NCBI RefSeq assembly: GCF_900580865.1
Contig: NZ_UTBZ01000159.1
Span: forward strand, 54,619 to 118,618
Source: Pseudomonas viridiflava
GTDB taxonomy: Bacteria; Pseudomonadota; Gammaproteobacteria; Pseudomonadales; Pseudomonadaceae
DNA length: 64,000 nucleotides
Direction: 5' to 3'
Both the position numbers and the translations under genes were made by a program. Position 1 is the stretch's first letter, and every line of letters begins with the position of its first letter. The notes under the pieces were generated by a model. It was not told the origin of the DNA. It worked only from the letters and a program-made list of their open reading frames with translations, and did no database searches. Positions 16,856 through 25,734 of this stretch are shown here, piece after piece.

Positions 16856-18526
16856 ATGACCGAGCCAGAAGACCCCAGCCGTGAGCGTCTCAAGCACCAC
16901 TTTGCCCAGCGGGTAATTCATCAGGCACGTCAGATTCTTGAGATATGGCAGCGCCTGCAACGCAGTGAGTGGTCCACTGTCGACCTCGCCGAACTGAGCG
17001 AGGCCAACCTGCGCCTGCTGCGTTTTGCCGAGCGCTTCGAACAGCCGGAACACACTCAACTCGCGCGCCACATCAGCCAGTCGCTGGAAGCGGTGGACGC
17101 CAATCGCGGCCGTCTCAGCAGTGGCCTGATCACCGATCTCAATCGCTTGATGCAACGCTTGTCGCGCACCGGCCTGCGCCACGGCGATCAACTCGACCAG
17201 ACCTTTCTGCCGCCACTGCGCAAACCGATCTACGTGATGCTGCAGGACCACGACCGCGCCGAGCGCCTGGCCAAACAACTGGAGTTCTTCGGTTTGAGTG
17301 CGCAGGCGCTGGACAGTGTTTCGGCGTTCCGCTCCTCGATGGTCGAACGCTTGCCAGCGGCGATCGTCATGGACGTCGATTTCAGCGGTGCCGGCATCGG
17401 CCTTAAACTCGCCGCCGAAGCTCAGGTCGGCCTGGAGGAACCGCTGCCGTTGCTGTTCTTCAGCCTGCACGAAACCGACACTCCGACCCGTCTCGCCGCC
17501 GTGCGCGCCGGTGGCCAGGAATTTCTCACCGGCACTCTCGAAGCGTCGAGCCTGCTGGAAAAGATCGAAGTCCTCACCTGCGTCGCCCAGTACGAACCTT
17601 ATAAAGTGTTGATCATCGACGACTCGCGCGCGCAGGCCTTGCACACCGAACGCCTGCTCAACAGCGCGGGGATCGTCACCCGCACCCTCATCGAACCGAT
17701 TCAGGCGATGGCCGAACTGGCCGATTTCCAGCCGGATCTGATCATCCTCGACATGTACATGCCGGCCTGCACCGGTACCGAACTGGCCAAAGTGATTCGC
17801 CACAACGACCGTTATGTCAGCGTGCCGATCATTTACCTGTCGGCCGAAGACGATCTGGACAAGCAGCTCGATGCGATGAGCGAGGGCGGCGATGACTTCC
17901 TGACCAAACCGATCAAGCCGCGCCATCTGATCACCACCGTGCGCAACCGCGCCGCCCGCGCGCGCAATCTGAAAGCGCGGATGGTCCGCGACAGCCTCAC
18001 CGGCCTCTATAACCACACGCATATTCTGCAATTGCTCGAAGACTGCTCGTTCCGCGCCCGTCGCGAAAACAAGCCGTTGAGCTTTGCCATGCTCGACATC
18101 GACCACTTCAAACGGGTCAACGACAGCCACGGTCACCCAATGGGCGATCGTGTGATCAAAAGCCTCGCGCTGTTCCTGAAACAGCGTTTGCGCAAGACCG
18201 ACTTCATCGGCCGTTACGGCGGCGAAGAGTTCGCCATCGTCATGCCCGACACCGATATAGAAGCCGCTCACAAAGTGCTAGACGAAATCCGCCAGCGCTT
18301 CGCCGAAATCCACTACCCGGCGCAGCCGCAGGATTTGTGGTGCACCTTCAGCGCCGGCGTGGTGGAGATGCACGACGACTGCGACAGTCTGATGATGGCC
18401 AGTCAGGCCGACGAAGCGCTGTACCGCGCCAAGGGTGCCGGACGCAATCGGGTGCAGACTGCGCGCGACTCAAAGCAAAGTGCCACTTTTTCATCGGAAT
18501 CCACCGAATCAGTCATAACCCTGTAA
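16856..18526 (+). CDS. gcbA: Diguanylate cyclase response regulator GcbA
   Basis: A 556-residue cytoplasmic protein. A helical Hpt-like N-terminus (about 1-120) is followed by a degenerate receiver (about 125-240), a normal receiver (about 245-370, VLIIDDSRAQ, phospho-Asp in LIILDMYMPACTG, Lys in LTKPIKP) and a GGDEF domain (about 380-535). The active site is GGEEF, and an inhibitory site RKTD lies five residues before it. It makes c-di-GMP from two GTP. Its place before a chemotaxis receptor and the synteny match GcbA (PA4843), which promotes surface attachment in P. fluorescens and affects dispersion in P. aeruginosa. Both facts are from memory of the family. Confidence 0.92.
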   Translation: MTEPEDPSRERLKHHFAQRVIHQARQILEIWQRLQRSEWSTVDLAELSEANLRLLRFAERFEQPEHTQLARHISQSLEAVDANRGRLSSGLITDLNRLMQRLSRTGLRHGDQLDQTFLPPLRKPIYVMLQDHDRAERLAKQLEFFGLSAQALDSVSAFRSSMVERLPAAIVMDVDFSGAGIGLKLAAEAQVGLEEPLPLLFFSLHETDTPTRLAAVRAGGQEFLTGTLEASSLLEKIEVLTCVAQYEPYKVLIIDDSRAQALHTERLLNSAGIVTRTLIEPIQAMAELADFQPDLIILDMYMPACTGTELAKVIRHNDRYVSVPIIYLSAEDDLDKQLDAMSEGGDDFLTKPIKPRHLITTVRNRAARARNLKARMVRDSLTGLYNHTHILQLLEDCSFRARRENKPLSFAMLDIDHFKRVNDSHGHPMGDRVIKSLALFLKQRLRKTDFIGRYGGEEFAIVMPDTDIEAAHKVLDEIRQRFAEIHYPAQPQDLWCTFSAGVVEMHDDCDSLMMASQADEALYRAKGAGRNRVQTARDSKQSATFSSESTESVITL

Positions 18527-18577
18527 CAGAACCGCAATAAATTCAGGCGCTTACCATTTCTGCCGTTGGTAGCCGTC

Positions 18578-20524
18578 ATGCGCCTGAAGTTGCTCACCAA
18601 TCTCAATACGCTGTTGCTGGTCGCCGTGTGCCTCGCACTCGGCGCGACGCTGTGGTGGTCGCAAAAAGCCCTCGAACGCCCGTATCTGTTGATGGAGCGT
18701 TACCTCGGGCTGTCGCAGCAATTTCAGAACGAGGTGGCGCGCAACGTCGAGGACTACCTCGCCAGCGGTGATGCCTTGCGCCTGAGCAGCGCCGGCCAGG
18801 CCATCGTCGGTTTGCAGACAGAACTGAATGAATTACCGCCAGCGCTGACCGACTCCCTGCGTCCGAGCCTGACCGGCCTGGAAGAATTCAGCAAAACCGA
18901 CCTGCTCGCTGCCGGCAAACTGGCCGGTGACCCGCAAGCCTTGTTGTTGCAGGCCGAGCGCGAATTGAGCGCCAGCCTCGATCAGATCAGCACTTACGCC
19001 AACGGCAACGCGGCTTATCTGGCACCGCTGCTCGCCGCTTCGCAGCACTTGGGCAAACTGTCGCTGGCGCGGGACAAACTGGTCAGCAGCGGGCGCAGTG
19101 AGCTGGCCGCCGATGTAGAGCGCGAGGTCAGCAACATCCGCTCGCAGGCTCAAGCGATTGATGCCCTGCCCCTTCTCGGCGTTGTGGCCAAGAGTGAATC
19201 AGGCAGCGACGATTTCGCGGCGATGATGGGCATCGAAAACACGGAAAAAACTGTCGCGGAAGATGCTGGCGTCGGCCTCAAGCGCGAGCTTAACGGCTTG
19301 CTCGGACGTTATCCGGCGGAGCTTGAACGCACCCGCGACCAGATCCAGAAACGCACTGACCTCAGCGCCGCCACCCACCAGAAAATCGCTGCGGTGCAGC
19401 AAGCCATTGCCGGACTGGAGCCAGTCGTGCGCGCCCAGCACGGCCAGATCCAGGGCGAAGTGCGCTTGATGCAAGGCGTGATGATTGGTTTGATTCTGCT
19501 GATAGCACTGTTGATCGACACCTTGCAGCGGCGACTGGCCCGTACGCTGACCAATCTTGCGCCGGCGCTTTCGACCTGGGCCGAAGGCGATTTCAGCCGC
19601 GATATTCAACTGGGCAAGACCAACCGTGAACTGCACGACATTGAAGCCTCGCTCAACCGCTTGCGTGCGTATCTGGTGGATCTGGTCGGGACCATTCGCG
19701 GCAATGCCGAACAAGTCGCGGGCAGCAGCCGCACCCTCGCCGAGCTGAGCAACGACTTGCACAGCGGCGCCGAACATCAGGCCGGCGACACCGCGCTGAT
19801 CCGCGATTCGCTCGGCGAACTTGAAGCGACAATCCAGCAGGTTGCCGGCGATGCGCAGCAGGCCGCTGACGCCAGTCGTCATGCCGGACTGGCGGTCGAG
19901 CATGGCCAGACGGTAATTGGCCAGAGCCTCACCGGCCTGCACGCATTGGTCGGTGAAGTACAAGGCAACGCGCAAATGATCGAGCATCTGGCTGAAGAGT
20001 CGGCGACCATTGGCGGCGTGTTGACGGTGATTCGCTCGATTGCCGACCAGACCAATCTGCTGGCGCTGAACGCGGCGATCGAAGCGGCGCGTGCCGGGGA
20101 AATGGGCCGTGGCTTTGCTGTGGTGGCCGAGGAAGTGCGCTCACTGGCACAACGCACCGCTGGCGCTACAGCCGAGATTCAGACGCTGATCGCCGGCCTG
20201 CAAACCGCTGCTCGTCAATCGGTCGAAGGCATGCGCGCGCAGGTCGAACACGCCGAAGCCACCGCCAATCAGGCGCAAGCGGCGGACGGTGCGCTGGATA
20301 AAATCGTCGGCGCGATCCAGACCATCTCCGAGACGGCGATCCGCATTGCTGATGTCACTGCGCAGCAGAGTGGCGCGGTCAGCGAGATTCGCGATCACAG
20401 CGAGCGGATTCATCAGTTGGGTGGGGATAATCTGGTGCGTATCGGTCGTGGGCGTGAACAAGGCGAGAATCTGCTGGTGTTGGGTGGGCAACTGCATACA
20501 GCCGTGCAGGCCTTCCGCGTCTGA
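18578..20524 (+). CDS. ctpL: Methyl-accepting chemotaxis protein, CtpL-like
   Basis: A 648-residue receptor. One membrane segment lies near the N-terminus (LTNLNTLLLVAVCLALGATL). A periplasmic helical sensor of about 280 residues follows, then a second membrane segment (GVMIGLILLIALLIDTL), a HAMP domain and the cytoplasmic coiled coil with the hairpin tip IADQTNLLALNAAIEAARAG. It transmits a ligand signal to CheA/CheW. In PAO1 the syntenic gene is ctpL, linked to phosphate taxis; the ligand here is assumed, not shown. The start at ATG 18578 (MRLKLLTNLN) is preferred over a TTG four codons upstream. It begins 51 bp after gcbA. Confidence 0.85.
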   Translation: MRLKLLTNLNTLLLVAVCLALGATLWWSQKALERPYLLMERYLGLSQQFQNEVARNVEDYLASGDALRLSSAGQAIVGLQTELNELPPALTDSLRPSLTGLEEFSKTDLLAAGKLAGDPQALLLQAERELSASLDQISTYANGNAAYLAPLLAASQHLGKLSLARDKLVSSGRSELAADVEREVSNIRSQAQAIDALPLLGVVAKSESGSDDFAAMMGIENTEKTVAEDAGVGLKRELNGLLGRYPAELERTRDQIQKRTDLSAATHQKIAAVQQAIAGLEPVVRAQHGQIQGEVRLMQGVMIGLILLIALLIDTLQRRLARTLTNLAPALSTWAEGDFSRDIQLGKTNRELHDIEASLNRLRAYLVDLVGTIRGNAEQVAGSSRTLAELSNDLHSGAEHQAGDTALIRDSLGELEATIQQVAGDAQQAADASRHAGLAVEHGQTVIGQSLTGLHALVGEVQGNAQMIEHLAEESATIGGVLTVIRSIADQTNLLALNAAIEAARAGEMGRGFAVVAEEVRSLAQRTAGATAEIQTLIAGLQTAARQSVEGMRAQVEHAEATANQAQAADGALDKIVGAIQTISETAIRIADVTAQQSGAVSEIRDHSERIHQLGGDNLVRIGRGREQGENLLVLGGQLHTAVQAFRV

Positions 20525-20532
20525 CGAAAATC

Positions 20533-20615
20533 CCTGTAGGAGCTGCCGAAGGCTGCGATCTTTTGATCTTGCTCTTGAAAATCAAAAGATCGCAGCCTGC
20601 GGCAGCTCCTACAGG
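20533..20615. repeat. REP-type inverted repeat, family B
   Basis: The arms CCCTGTAGGAGCTGCCGAAG... and its complement surround a short AT-rich loop, with one or two mismatches in the right arm (CCTGCGG instead of CCTTCGG). It lies just after the chemoreceptor stop and may act as a transcript 3' end. Confidence 0.85.
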
Positions 20616-20774
20616 GGGTTCACCACAAGTGACCGGATTAGGACCCTCAGTCACATATTTCGCGCAAACATCGGCCATCGTGCTGGCTATTGCATAGAAC
20701 TGGACAGTCACAAAGTCTTTGCGGCATAGTCGCCGGGTTCTGACGATTGCTCATTCATAACAAGGACTACGCAG

Positions 20775-21227
20775 ATGGCAACGCTACTGGTGCTGCACGG
20801 CCCCAACCTGAACCTGCTCGGCACCCGCGAACCCGGCACTTACGGTTCAACGACCCTGGCGCAGATCAATCAGGATCTGGAGCGCCGCGCCCGTGAAGCC
20901 GGCCATCATCTGCTGTATCTGCAAAGCAATGCCGAGTACGAATTAATCGACCGCATCCACGCCGCGCGCGGCGAAGGTGTCGATTTCATTCTGATCAATC
21001 CAGCAGCTTTTACGCACACAAGTGTCGCATTACGTGACGCGTTGCTGGGAGTGAGCATCCCATTCATCGAAGTGCATTTGTCCAACGTGCACAAACGCGA
21101 ACCTTTCCGCCATCACTCTTACTTCTCCGACGTAGCGGTGGGAGTGATCTGCGGCCTTGGCGCCAGCGGTTACCGACTGGCCCTGGAGGCTGCACTAGAA
21201 CAGCTTGAAACACAGGCAACGACTTGA
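20775..21227 (+). CDS. aroQ: Type II 3-dehydroquinate dehydratase
   Basis: A 150-residue type II dehydroquinase that turns 3-dehydroquinate into 3-dehydroshikimate in the shikimate pathway; the enzyme is usually a dodecamer. Hallmarks are HGPNLNLLGTREPGTYG (catalytic Arg18 and Tyr23), NPAAFTHTSVALRDAL and VHLSNVHKREPFRHHSY. The length is typical. AAGGA lies 8 bp before the ATG. It stands directly upstream of accBC, as in other pseudomonads. Confidence 0.97.
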   Translation: MATLLVLHGPNLNLLGTREPGTYGSTTLAQINQDLERRAREAGHHLLYLQSNAEYELIDRIHAARGEGVDFILINPAAFTHTSVALRDALLGVSIPFIEVHLSNVHKREPFRHHSYFSDVAVGVICGLGASGYRLALEAALEQLETQATT

Positions 21228-21275
21228 ACTACAAGCGTTAAGCGCCCCTGACCGACCCTTGGGAGTTGATGATTC

Positions 21276-21737
21276 ATGGATATCCGTAAAGTTAAGAAAC
21301 TGATCGAATTGCTGGAAGAGTCCGGCATCGACGAGCTCGAGATCAAGGAAGGCGAAGAGTCCGTACGCATCAGCCGTCACAGCAAGACCCCGGCTCAGCA
21401 ATACTACGCTCCGGCGCCGATGCAAGCGCCAGCTGCCGCACCTGTTGCTGCTGCTCCGGTTGCTGCTGCAGCCCCGGCTGCCGCTGCTGCTCCAGCGCTG
21501 AACGGCACTGTTGCCCGTTCGCCGATGGTCGGCACCTTCTACCGTAAATCTTCGCCAACCTCGCCGTCCTTCGTTGAAGTCGGCCAGACCGTGAAGAAAG
21601 GCGACACTCTGTGCATCGTCGAAGCCATGAAGATGATGAACCACATCGAAGCTGAAACCAGCGGTGTGATCGAGTCCATCCTCGTCGAAGACGGCCAGCC
21701 GGTTGAGTACGACCAACCGCTGTTCACCATCGTTTGA
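21276..21737 (+). CDS. accB: Acetyl-CoA carboxylase biotin carboxyl carrier protein
   Basis: A 153-residue protein. The N-terminal part starts MDIRKVKKLIELLEESGIDELEI. An Ala/Pro-rich flexible linker spans about residues 46-75. The C-terminal biotinyl domain carries EAMKM, with Lys119 as the biotin site. It carries CO2 between the biotin carboxylase AccC and the carboxyltransferase in the first step of fatty-acid synthesis. It is followed 17 bp later by accC. Confidence 0.98.
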   Translation: MDIRKVKKLIELLEESGIDELEIKEGEESVRISRHSKTPAQQYYAPAPMQAPAAAPVAAAPVAAAAPAAAAAPALNGTVARSPMVGTFYRKSSPTSPSFVEVGQTVKKGDTLCIVEAMKMMNHIEAETSGVIESILVEDGQPVEYDQPLFTIV

Positions 21738-21754
21738 ACTGCGGAGAGCCTTTG

Positions 21755-23113
21755 ATGACTGCGAAGTTGGAAAAAGTTCTGATCGCTAACCGCGGTGAGA
21801 TCGCCCTGCGGATTCTGCGTGCCTGCAAAGAGATGGGCATCAAGACCGTCGCCGTTTACTCCAAGGCCGACAAAGAGCTGATGCACCTGGGTCTGGCAGA
21901 CGAGTCCGTCTGCATTGGCCCGGCGTCTGCCGCTCAGTCCTACCTGCACATCCCGGCCATCATCGCTGCCGCTGAAGTGACCGGCGCTACCGCCATTCAC
22001 CCAGGCTACGGTTTCCTCGCGGAAAACGCCGATTTTGCCGAGCAGGTCGAGAACTCCGGCTTCGCCTTCATCGGCCCGAAAGCCGAAACCATTCGCCTGA
22101 TGGGCGACAAGGTTTCAGCCAAGCACGCGATGATCGAAGCAGGCGTACCGACTGTTCCAGGTTCCGACGGCCCACTGCCGGAAGACGAAGAAACGGCGCT
22201 GCGCATTGGTCGTGAAGTCGGCTACCCGGTGATCATCAAAGCCGCTGGCGGCGGCGGTGGTCGCGGCATGCGCGTGGTGCACAAGGAAGAAGACCTGATC
22301 GCCTTCGCCAAACTGACCCGCACCGAAGCTGGCGCGGCGTTCGGCAACCCGATGGTGTATCTGGAAAAATTCCTGACCAATCCACGTCACGTCGAAGTGC
22401 AGGTTCTTTCCGACGGCCAGGGTCACGCCATCCACTTGGGCGACCGCGATTGCTCGCTGCAACGTCGTCACCAGAAAGTTCTCGAAGAAGCGCCGGCACC
22501 GGGCATCGACGAGAAGGCGCGCGAAGAAGTACTGGCTCGCTGCGTCAAGGCGTGCATCGACATCGGTTACCGCGGTGCGGGTACTTTCGAGTTCCTGTAC
22601 GAGAACGGTCGTTTCTACTTCATCGAAATGAACACCCGTGTTCAGGTGGAGCACCCGGTTTCGGAAATGGTCACCGGTATCGACATCGTCAAGGAGATGC
22701 TCAGCATCGCCGCTGGCAACAAGCTGTCGTTCACTCAGGATGACGTGGTTATCCGCGGTCACTCGCTGGAATGCCGGATCAACGCTGAAGACCCGAAAAC
22801 CTTCATGCCGAGCCCTGGCACGGTCAAGCATTTCCACGCCCCAGGCGGCAACGGCGTTCGCGTCGATTCGCACCTGTACAGTGGCTATGCCGTACCACCG
22901 AACTACGACTCGCTGATCGGCAAGCTGATCACTTACGGCGCCACCCGCGACGAAGCCATGGCCCGCATGCGCAATGCCCTGGACGAAATCGTGGTGGACG
23001 GGATCAAGACCAACATCCCGCTGCACCGTGATCTGGTTCGTGACGAAGGCTTCTGCAAGGGCGGTGTGAACATTCACTACCTCGAGCACAAGCTGGCTGG
23101 CGAGAAGCACTAA
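21755..23113 (+). CDS. accC: Acetyl-CoA carboxylase, biotin carboxylase subunit
   Basis: A 452-residue ATP-grasp enzyme that carboxylates biotin on AccB using ATP and bicarbonate. Motifs are VLIANRGEIALRILRACKEMG, the glycine-rich lid AAGGGGGRGMR, HLGDRDCSLQRRHQK, FIEMNTRVQVEHPV and the catalytic RINAEDP. The length is close to the 449 residues of E. coli. The start is ATG 21755 with GGAGAG upstream; an in-frame TTG overlapping the accB stop is less likely. It forms an operon with accB and is followed by a strong terminator. Confidence 0.98.
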   Translation: MTAKLEKVLIANRGEIALRILRACKEMGIKTVAVYSKADKELMHLGLADESVCIGPASAAQSYLHIPAIIAAAEVTGATAIHPGYGFLAENADFAEQVENSGFAFIGPKAETIRLMGDKVSAKHAMIEAGVPTVPGSDGPLPEDEETALRIGREVGYPVIIKAAGGGGGRGMRVVHKEEDLIAFAKLTRTEAGAAFGNPMVYLEKFLTNPRHVEVQVLSDGQGHAIHLGDRDCSLQRRHQKVLEEAPAPGIDEKAREEVLARCVKACIDIGYRGAGTFEFLYENGRFYFIEMNTRVQVEHPVSEMVTGIDIVKEMLSIAAGNKLSFTQDDVVIRGHSLECRINAEDPKTFMPSPGTVKHFHAPGGNGVRVDSHLYSGYAVPPNYDSLIGKLITYGATRDEAMARMRNALDEIVVDGIKTNIPLHRDLVRDEGFCKGGVNIHYLEHKLAGEKH

Positions 23114-23130
23114 GCTTCAGCCCGCACCTG

Positions 23131-23160
23131 ACAAAGCCGCCTTCGGGCGGCTTTGTTGTT
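23131..23160 (+). terminator. Intrinsic terminator of accBC
   Basis: Stem AAAGCCGCC (23133-23141), loop TTCG, GGCGGCTTT (23146-23154), followed by GTTGTTT. It lies 19 bp after the accC stop. Confidence 0.9.
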
Positions 23161-23182
23161 TCTGCAGGTTTCACAAGCCCCT

Positions 23183-23271
23183 TGTGGGAGCGAGCCTGCT
23201 CGCGAAAGCGGTGTATCAGATCCATATGCATTCACTGACACTCCGCTTTCGCGAGCAGGCTCGCTCCCACA
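23183..23271. repeat. REP-type palindrome pair, family A
   Basis: TGTGGGAGCGAGCCTGCTCG and its complement, each extended by CGAAAGCGG / CCGCTTTCG, are separated by about 30 bp. It lies between the accC terminator and prmA. Confidence 0.9.
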
Positions 23272-23371
23272 GGGTGCAATGCATCTCCCACAAACCCAGC
23301 GCGCTCGCGTAAACTTGCGCGCTTCTCGCCGGCCGCTAGGCTGCAATCAATATTTTTCAAAGGTGCCCGCC

Positions 23372-24250
23372 ATGCCTTGGCTGCAAGTACGTCTCGCCAT
23401 CAGCCCGGAACAAGCCGAAACCTACGAAGACGCTTTCCTTGAAGTGGGCGCCGTGTCGGTGACCTTCATGGACGCCGAAGATCAGCCGATCTTCGAGCCG
23501 GAACTCAATACCACCCCGCTGTGGGCGCACACGCACCTGCTGGCGCTGTTCGAAGGCGGCACCGAACCGGCACCGGTTCTGGCCCATCTGGAACTGCTGA
23601 CCGGCAGCCCGCTGCCCGAGCATCACAGCGAAGTCATTGAAGATCAGGACTGGGAACGCAGCTGGATGGACGGTTTTGAGCCGATGCGTTTCGGTCAGCG
23701 CCTGTGGATCGTGCCGAGCTGGCACGCCGCGCCGGAACCTGATGCGGTCAACCTCCTGCTGGATCCGGGCCTGGCATTCGGTACCGGTACCCACCCGACT
23801 ACCGCACTGTGCCTGGAATGGCTCGACGGTCAGGACCTGAAAGACTGCAACGTGCTCGACTTCGGTTGCGGCTCGGGGATTCTGGCGATTGCCGCCCTGC
23901 TGCTCGGCGCCAAAAAAGCCGTCGGCACTGACATCGACGTGCAGGCGCTGGAAGCGTCGCGCGACAACGCCGGTCGCAACAACATTGCCGACGAACTGTT
24001 CCCGCTGTACCTGCCGGAAGATCTGCCGCAGGTCCAAGCCGACGTACTGGTCGCCAACATTCTCGCCGGGCCGCTGGTTTCTTTGGCGCCGCAGTTGTCC
24101 AGTCTGGTGAAATCCGGTGGACGTCTGGCGCTGTCGGGCATCCTCGCCGAACAAGGTGAAGAAGTGGCTGACGCTTATGCGCAGGACTTCGACCTCGACC
24201 CGATCGCCAATCGCGATGGCTGGGTGCGCATCACCGGCCGTCGGCGCTAA
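23372..24250 (+). CDS. prmA: Ribosomal protein L11 methyltransferase
   Basis: A 292-residue protein. The N-terminal substrate-recognition domain (MPWLQVRLAISPEQAETYED) precedes a class I SAM-binding domain with VLDFGCGSGILAIAALLLGA and NILAGPL. GTGTHPTTALCLEWL is the PrmA-specific active-site loop. It trimethylates L11 at several positions. The ATG at 23372 gives the usual length; the longer ORF reads into the REP element. It stands 30 bp before the DUF3426 gene and is likely co-transcribed with it. Confidence 0.96.
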   Translation: MPWLQVRLAISPEQAETYEDAFLEVGAVSVTFMDAEDQPIFEPELNTTPLWAHTHLLALFEGGTEPAPVLAHLELLTGSPLPEHHSEVIEDQDWERSWMDGFEPMRFGQRLWIVPSWHAAPEPDAVNLLLDPGLAFGTGTHPTTALCLEWLDGQDLKDCNVLDFGCGSGILAIAALLLGAKKAVGTDIDVQALEASRDNAGRNNIADELFPLYLPEDLPQVQADVLVANILAGPLVSLAPQLSSLVKSGGRLALSGILAEQGEEVADAYAQDFDLDPIANRDGWVRITGRRR

Positions 24251-24280
24251 TATGGCCGCCTGCATAATCCGGATCGCCGC

Positions 24281-25549
24281 ATGACCGACAGTTTCGTCAC
24301 CCAGTGCCCGCATTGCCAAACCAGCTTCCGTGTCAGCCATGCTCAATTGAGCGTAGCCCGCGGGGTGGTTCGCTGCGGCTCCTGCCTGCAAGTGTTCAAC
24401 GCCGCCAAACAGCTGCTGGAACAACACGCCGGCAAGGACGCGGTGACGCCGGTGGCGCCGCCCATTGTCGCGCTGCCCGATGAAACACCACCGGCCATCG
24501 AGCCTCCGCCCATCGTCGAGCAGCAAGCACCGCGCGCCATCAGTCAAAAGCAGTGGACCGCCTCGGAGCTTGATCTCGACAGCCTTGACCTGGACGAAGA
24601 ACTCGCCCGCCTCGAACAACGGGAAATCCAGCCCGCCACCGAACTCGGCCGCCCGCGCGAAGAATCTCTGAGCGCCCGGCGCGACAGCCCGGAGCCGGAC
24701 GATGCCGCGTGGCCTGACAGCCTGTTCAGCGAACCCGCCGATGAACGGCTGCCTGAGCCGGAAAACGAGCCGCAGATCGACGACATTGAACCGGTCAAAT
24801 CCGAGCGCACCGAACCATCGCTGTCGCTGGAGCCGGTGGATGTGGATGACGAACCAGCGATCCCGCATCTACGCCTGCACGACCCGATCGACCCGAATGC
24901 CCGCCGCGAACGCTTGTCGGCCAGTGACAAAATCGATGACGACGACTCGCCATCGATTGAACCGCTGCGCAAAAAACGCGAGCGCGCAGAATCCGGCGTA
25001 CGCGCCGAAGTGCTGCAGGACCTGACCGACGACCCGTTGCAACTGGACTGGCAGAAACGTCGCTCGCCGTGGGGACGCCGCTTGCTTTGGCTGGTATTGG
25101 TCCTGCTGGCGGCAGGCGGACTGGCTGCCCAGTACATCTCCTATCATTTCGATGAACTGGCACGCCAGGATCAATACCGCCCCTGGTTCCAGCAAATCTG
25201 CCCGCAGATCGGCTGCACGGTGCCATCCAAAGTCGACATCGCGCGGATCAAAAGCAGCAATCTGGTGGTGCGCAGCCACCCGGAGTTCAACGGTGCACTG
25301 GTGGTCGACGCGATCATTTATAACCGTGCGACGTTCTCTCAGCCCTTTCCATTACTGGAACTGCGCTTCGCCGACCTTAACGGTCACCTGATCGCCAGTC
25401 GTCGCTTCAAACCCGGCGAGTACCTTAAAGGCGATCTCGAAGGTCTGGCGGAAATGCCGCCGCAGACGCCGATCCACATTGCGCTGGATATTCTCGATCC
25501 AGGTCCCAAAGCGGTGAATTACAGCCTGAGTTTCCACTCGCCCGAGTGA
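24281..25549 (+). CDS. MJ0042-type zinc-ribbon protein with DUF3426 domain
   Basis: A 422-residue protein. The first 40 residues hold a zinc ribbon with two CxxC pairs (CPHCQTSF and CGSCLQVF). A long acidic, low-complexity region (about 60-250) rich in Glu, Asp and Pro follows. Near residues 268-290 there is one membrane segment (LLWLVLVLLAAGGLAAQYI), then a C-terminal DUF3426 domain of beta character (NLVVRSHPEFNGALVVDAII) that would be periplasmic. The function is unknown. The position between prmA and dusB is conserved in pseudomonads. Confidence 0.88.
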   Translation: MTDSFVTQCPHCQTSFRVSHAQLSVARGVVRCGSCLQVFNAAKQLLEQHAGKDAVTPVAPPIVALPDETPPAIEPPPIVEQQAPRAISQKQWTASELDLDSLDLDEELARLEQREIQPATELGRPREESLSARRDSPEPDDAAWPDSLFSEPADERLPEPENEPQIDDIEPVKSERTEPSLSLEPVDVDDEPAIPHLRLHDPIDPNARRERLSASDKIDDDDSPSIEPLRKKRERAESGVRAEVLQDLTDDPLQLDWQKRRSPWGRRLLWLVLVLLAAGGLAAQYISYHFDELARQDQYRPWFQQICPQIGCTVPSKVDIARIKSSNLVVRSHPEFNGALVVDAIIYNRATFSQPFPLLELRFADLNGHLIASRRFKPGEYLKGDLEGLAEMPPQTPIHIALDILDPGPKAVNYSLSFHSPE

Positions 25550-25654
25550 ATCCCTGCGTCGCTTTCGAATTGACGGCGGATTTCTGACTTTGTCACGCAC
25601 AACCAAACCGGTGGCGATAACAGAATAACTGTTCAGATTTTGTTCAATTCAGCC

Positions 25655-25683
25655 TTTATCCAGTCATCGAGAGCGGGTATCAT
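25655..25683 (+). promoter_or_regulatory. Possible promoter for dusB-fis
   Basis: TATCAT (25678-25683) is a good -10 match. TTTATC (25655-25660) is a weak -35 match at 17-bp spacing, about 50 bp before the dusB start. dusB has 185 bp of non-coding sequence upstream, so a promoter is expected here. Confidence 0.35.
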
Positions 25684-25734
25684 GCCAACCCTTTTTCGAA
25701 CTCTCATGATCCGGCCCCACTTCAGGGAAGTCCT

